Positions 59,701 to 64,000 of a DNA stretch of 64,000 bases are shown in pieces (positions within the stretch are counted from its first letter, which is position 1; the number at the start of each line of letters is the position of its first letter). The DNA lies in contig NC_088302.1 in the NCBI RefSeq assembly GCF_032854445.1, positions 28,049,080-28,113,079 of the forward strand, in the 5' to 3' direction. Made by a program: the position numbers and the translations under genes. A model generated the notes under the pieces. That model saw only the letters and a program-made list of their open reading frames with translations, did no database searches and was not told where the DNA came from. Origin of the DNA: Liolophura sinensis. Its lineage: Eukaryota > Mollusca > Polyplacophora > Chitonida > Chitonidae.

Positions 59701-62700
59701 TATCAGCATTGAGCCCGGCCTATCACAGTGAGACACTTCCGTGATGCGACGGAAATAATGTTGAAGGCAAAGTTAAACCCCAGTCAAACAAATGTGTAAA
59801 AAAGGTAATCAGTGACCTGCAAAGTTCACCTGGCTTACTCTGTGCATTCCCATTTTTCCAACCATGAAATGGTTGTATGATTAATGAGTACAAGTCATTC
59901 ACTGTGGTATCTGGGTATGGCATTGGTTGTTTGATTTATTTGTTTATTTATCTATTTATCTGAATGGTGATTGGTTGATTATTGTCTGATTGGTCAAGAA
60001 TATTTCACTTATACGACAGCGGCCAGCATTATGGTGGGAGGAAACTGGGCAGAACCCAGGGGAAACCCATGGCAATACTCGGGTTGCTGGCAGACCTTCC
60101 CCCTTACGGCCGGAGAGGAAGCCAGCATGAGCTGGACTTGAACTCACAGCGACCGTTGGTTGTTTAAACTTCAGGGGCCTCCCTGGCTCAGTTGGTTAGC
60201 CCGCTAGCGCAGCGTAATGACCCCGGAGCCTCTCACCAATGCGGTCACTGTGAGTTCAAGTCCAGCTCATGCTGGCTTTGTCTCCAGACCTTCTACGTGG
60301 GAAGGTCTGACAGCAACCTGCGGATGGTCGTGGGTTTCCCCCGGGCCCTGCCCGGTTTCCTCCCACCATAATGCTTGCCGCCATCGTATAAGTGAAATGA
60401 TCTTGAGTACGGAGTAAAACACCAATCAAATAAATAAATAAATAAATTGTTTGAACTTCAACAGAACTATAAATACCTGTACTTATTGATCAATGTAACT
60501 TTATGTGGATTCTGTTATCTGCTCAGGGCTCTTACCTGCAGCACATCCAGAGCGAGACAGGGGCTAAGGTGACACTACGAGGGAAAGGTTCAGGTTTCCT
60601 GGAGCCCACATCAGGCAGGGAGGCATTTGAGCCGATGCATATTCATTTACAGTAAGATACCCTTTACTCCCCTTTCATCTTTTCAGAAACTTACATCCCA
60701 TGTTTTCGCTAAAGAAAGGATATTAATTTGAGTTTCTCAGTCCTTTGATTTCTGTGCTGTAACTTATTCAGATGTCTGATTTTGATGTGAAGGTTGAGTT
60801 TGGATCCTCAGATCAAATTTGAAAACCATCCTAATGATTTCATAAGTTTCGCATATTTAAGGAATTGTGGTTTTCATTCATTTACAGCTTCAGACTTTAT
60901 CTGTTTTTGATACGTTGAGTTTCGGCCTTTTTCTTCCATTTTTAACAAAATTAGGGTCATTTTTGTCCTGTTTTTAAGGCCTTCAGTTTTTCGGACTTAA
61001 TGACAGTAAAATGATTTATTGTCTTTAATTGAAACTTAATAAATACAGTAGGTTAACTATCACAGCATATCCTAATCTTTTCTAGCTTGTGTCCAGTATA
61101 AAGTATGTACATTGCAAAGTTTAGTTTCTCAGTTGTTTAACTGTAAATGCTTCTTGTTGCAGACATGCTAACATGATGGGCCTTCAGCAGGCTAAACACC
61201 TGGCAGAGAATCTTATCCTCACGGTAAGTTGAGTCAACTTGCTGTTATTGCTTGACAGATATTTTCTCATTGATACAGCATTGTAAACTTGGTTCTTTTT
61301 TCAGGTGCCTTGAGAAGAGGAAAAAATCATCATTTCTGTCCTATCTAAAAAATTTTTTTCTTTTTTTTTTCCAGTTTATTTGATAGTTTATGTCATATTT
61401 GCTCAATATTTTTGGCTTAAACTAAATGTTTTTTTTCTTCCGTTTGAAATCGACACTGTGGAGTGATACAACATTGTATTTCAGTGTGGACCAAACCTTT
61501 AGGATAGTTGAAGTTTAGCTTCCCTTCTAACACCCATGTGTTTTAGCACAAGAGACTTTTATTTAACCTTATCAACCATAATCTGTGTAAAAATTTATAC
61601 CAAATCTAGATGCATGATGTAACATTTTATTTCAGACTGCTGACAAGCACAGAGGTCACAGCATATCAGAGCTTGTTACCCACAGCTTATAATTTGATTT
61701 CCGCCTAACCACTCATGAAAGCATACCATTTAAAAAAATCATTAAATCTGGTAATGGTCCTTATCAATGTCTGAATTCTTCTAATCCTTAGATGAAAAAC
61801 ATCTGTGATTCTGTAATTGTGGCATTTGAAATGTGGAGGTCATATGTTTGAAAGGATATTTTGGGTATATTTTGCAGACCTATGCAAATGGTGAGGCATG
61901 AGTGACTATGGCCGAGTTGTGAAAGAAATCGAAACCAAATTATAACTAGACATAAAGGAGACATCACTTCTTCACAGCTGGTGATACGAGTCCTGACACA
62001 TATACCATTTCAGATGATGTTATTTCTCCTATGAAAAGCAAATTCTGCACCTTCTAGGACAAGAGAAACTGGAAATCAGACAAGCACAGACTTGAATATC
62101 TGCAAAGTCCTGCAAAAAAGTTGAGGTCACCTTATACACTAGCCCCATCATAACCTCGTAACATTCAAATCCAACAAACTGACAGACAGACAGACAGCAT
62201 ATTATTGCAGCTAAATATGAGACGACAAGTTTAATAGGATTGACTTGTTCAGTTCAAACTATAGCAAAGTTTCAATGTTATAGCGTATGGGACTCTCTAG
62301 TATTGTACAGGCATGAAATTTTTGTCACAGAAACATCCTCAGTCTGACGCGAAAAAAGACATGCGATATAGCTTCTCCTTTCCGTGTATAAGTTGCATCT
62401 GTATGTCTTATATTTTTTACTATTCACAAGGAACCAAGTATTTAAAAAAAAAGCTTTATTAGTTCTGTCTTCTTTGTGTTATGTAACTATATGTACAACA
62501 AGCTTTCTAGGTAGTGGGTCAGGCGTGTTTCTTCCAGGTAATGAATAAGAGCAGCAGTCTGTGTTTAGTTGGTCATTGCTTGTGTAGGAGAAGTGTATAA
62601 GTTGAGTCGTACCTTGTTCTGTTTTAGGTACAGCACGAGTACTCTCAGTTCCAACAAGCCATAGCTGCAATGCCTCCAACAATCTCGGCCGGGACAGCCA

Positions 62701-62923
62701 CCTTACTGGCTGGCATACAGCACCCGAGTAAGTCCGTCACTAATCAACCCATACTGCTTTGATTTCCCTTACAGGTCGGTAATCTCTTGTGCCTCTTCTC
62801 TTCTGTTTATTTCCAGCCCATCCCTCACAAAGAAAACGGAAGATGCCAAAGAAGGTGGCGTGGAAATGCCTGGGTTCTTTGGTCAGCAGTCACTGTCAGA
62901 CATTTTTTTTTTTTTTTTGGTGA
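50788..62923 (+). CDS. KHDC4: KHDC4 (BLOM7-like) KH-domain RNA-binding protein
   Basis: Exons: 50788-50807, 53848-54004, 54476-54580, 55724-55800, 57928-57980, 58768-58925, 59261-59347, 60527-60651, 61163-61223, 62628-62727 and a last one from 62817. Phases chain throughout. Exon 1 gives MAETIDR, joined to [10 protein letters not shown], like the RSKWDQP start of human KHDC4. KH1: [63 protein letters not shown] proline-rich piece follows in exon 6. KH2: [20 protein letters not shown], then [20 protein letters not shown] and [11 protein letters not shown]. These match KHDC4 closely. The family acts in pre-mRNA splicing with the PRP19/SNEV complex. Exon 11 read through reaches TGA at 62921-62923 inside a T-tract (349 residues, far short of human), so the true 3' structure probably differs or continues beyond the window. 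Confidence 0.92.
50808..53847 (+). other. KHDC4 intron 1
   Basis: Holds the 87-bp tandem repeat and a SINE scrap. Between about 52340 and 53640 there is an unusual density of medium-length plus-strand open frames in shifting phases, interrupted by stops, which could be a decayed gene; no family is recognised. Confidence 0.5.
51205..51475. repeat. About 87-bp tandem repeat, 3 copies, KHDC4 intron 1
   Basis: Unit contains a doubled ATTAGACACTGTGCACC, then TTTCTGATGTTCTGCCAGCA and TGATTGAGGGCACAGA. Confidence 0.9.
55343..55702 (+). mobile_element. SINE family B next to KHDC4 exon 4
   Basis: Full copy from AGCACAGTTGGTAGAGCATC to CACTCACTTACTCAC, ending about 20 bp before the exon 4 acceptor at 55723. 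Confidence 0.87.
59935..60155 (-). mobile_element. SINE family A (reverse), left arm of an inverted pair
   Basis: Flanked by TTGGTTGTTT. Followed within 25 bp by a forward copy of the same SINE. KHDC4 intron 7. Confidence 0.88.
60175..60448 (+). mobile_element. SINE family A (forward), right arm of an inverted pair
   Basis: Full-length with head CTGGCTCAGTTGGTTAGC and AAATAAATAAATAAA tail. Flanked by TTGTTTAAACTTCA and TTGTTTGAACTTCA. Confidence 0.9.
62817..62923 (+). CDS. KHDC4: KHDC4 exon 11, end uncertain
   Basis: Acceptor TTATTTCCAG at 62807-62816. In the frame set by exon 10 (phase 1) it reads [13 protein letters not shown], a basic NLS-like patch, then less protein-like text to TGA at 62921. 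A possible donor AAG|GTGGCG at 62855 would end it after MPKK in phase 0. Another frame of the same DNA reads [20 protein letters not shown], which looks more protein-like but is not reachable from exon 10 by a GT donor I can see. Confidence 0.45.
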
Positions 62924-63179
62924 TTTTCACATTTAACCTGAAAGTTTGTTTCTATTTCATTGCTGCACAACCATTAGAGTGGGTGTATAAAGTCCTTGGT
63001 TTCAATGAAAACCTGTCTAACACCAGTTTCACAATGGCGCTTAAAAAAAAAATGTATTTCTCTTTTTCACTTTTTTTTTACTAATTTTTACTAATTGAAC
63101 TTTTTAAAAACTTGCTTCTTCATTACTTCTGCAAAATTTTTTTAATATTCTATCTACTCCCATCATAAAGTTAATCCCC

Positions 63180-64000
63180 AGCTTTCTCTTCCATTAGCAT
63201 ATACCCTTTCCCACATTGCCCTCTCTCACCATGCCTATTTTTAACCAACTCCTCTTCTCCAACCATGTCTGTCTCATCAACTTGCTCTCTCCCACCATAT
63301 CTCTGTCTCACAACTTCCATTATCCATGTCTGTCCCACCAACTTTCTCTGTCCCACCATATCTCTGTCTCACAACTTCCATCATCCATGTCTGTCTCACC
63401 AACTTTCTCTCTCCCACCATATCTCTGTCTCACAACTTCCATTATCCATGTCTGTCTCACCAACTTCCCTTCTTCGACCATGCACATCTTCGCAACTTCC
63501 CATTCCCATCATGTCTCTTTTTTATCAACTTCCCTTCTCCGACCATCTGTTTCTAAATTTCCTTTCTCTAATCATATCTGTCTCACCAATGTCCTTTCTC
63601 TTATTATGTCCATCTCATCATCTTCCCCTCTTCCACTATGTATATTTCTCACCAACTTCCTTCTCTGACTATGTCCATCTCACCAACTCTCCCTCCCCTC
63701 CCCCCCTCCCCCACTGTGTCTATTTCTCACTGACTTCACTTCTCCAACCATGTCTGTCTCAACAACTTCTCGTCTCTCACCATATCTCTTTTTCATCAGC
63801 TTCCCTTTCACAAAGTCTGTCTAACCAACTTCCTCTCTCGCCATGCCTGTTTTTCACCACATCACTTCTCCAACCATGTTTTGTCTCACCAACTTCCCCT
63901 CTCCCACCATGTGTCTTTCTCACTCGCTTCCTTCTCCGACCATATCTGTCTCACCAGCTTCGCCTCTCCCACCATGTTTCTTTCTCACCAGCTTCCCCTC
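63180..64000. repeat. Pyrimidine-rich 61-bp minisatellite running off the right edge
   Basis: Units such as CCATGTCTGTCTCACCAACT and CCACCATATCTCTGTCTCAC recur; near-perfect 61-bp period at 63300-63450, looser elsewhere. Strand-asymmetric (C+T). It lies downstream of the last KHDC4 exon seen. Open frames here are repeat artefacts. Confidence 0.85.

Noticed and set aside
63216-63668. 150-codon open frame rich in Ser/His/Pro
   Set aside because: Pyrimidine-rich 61-bp minisatellite; no family resemblance.

Overview
The window is animal nuclear DNA. It has long introns with GT..AG borders, many tRNA-headed SINE copies ending in AAATAAATAAAT or CTCACTCACT, MITE-like inverted-repeat elements and many minisatellites. 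The SINE types, frequent TACATGTA-type words and gene content suggest a lophotrochozoan invertebrate (mollusc or brachiopod). That assignment is inference; no species can be named.

Layout: (1) 1-34160, plus strand: 3' part of a large LRRK1-type gene (leucine-rich repeats, ROC GTPase, COR, kinase, WD40-like tail). I assembled 20 exons by reading frame and splice sites; they join into one open frame of 1691 codons plus stop, and the 5' end lies left of the window. (2) 24566-25636, minus: an intronless LicD-family type II membrane protein nested inside LRRK1 intron 18. (3) 36962-40015, minus: a two-exon copper amine oxidase with complete catalytic residues, tail-to-tail with LRRK1. (4) 40016-48873: a gene-poor stretch with repeats only. 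(5) 48874-50166, minus: an intronless secretory JmjC protein with an EF-hand and a C-terminal RDEL ER-retention signal. (6) 50788-end, plus: a KHDC4 (BLOM7/KIAA0907) orthologue, head-to-head with the JmjC gene across about 620 bp that contain a perfect CRE palindrome. Its last exons are unclear or beyond the window.

The genes show no obvious common pathway: a signalling kinase, a glycan/phospho-sugar type transferase, an amine oxidase, an ER dioxygenase and a splicing-type RNA-binding protein.

Most notable: (a) the kinase activation loop of this LRRK1 reads D-Y-S instead of D-Y-G, the same glycine-to-serine change as human LRRK2 G2019S; (b) four LRRK1 introns around the ROC-COR region contain tandem arrays whose unit is a copy of the adjoining exon edge with its splice site (donor in introns 4 and 7, acceptor in introns 5 and 8); (c) a SINE inserted at the exon 5 donor, so its target-site duplication copies that donor; (d) a consensus in-frame donor inside the kinase exon could remove an 82-residue N-lobe insert.
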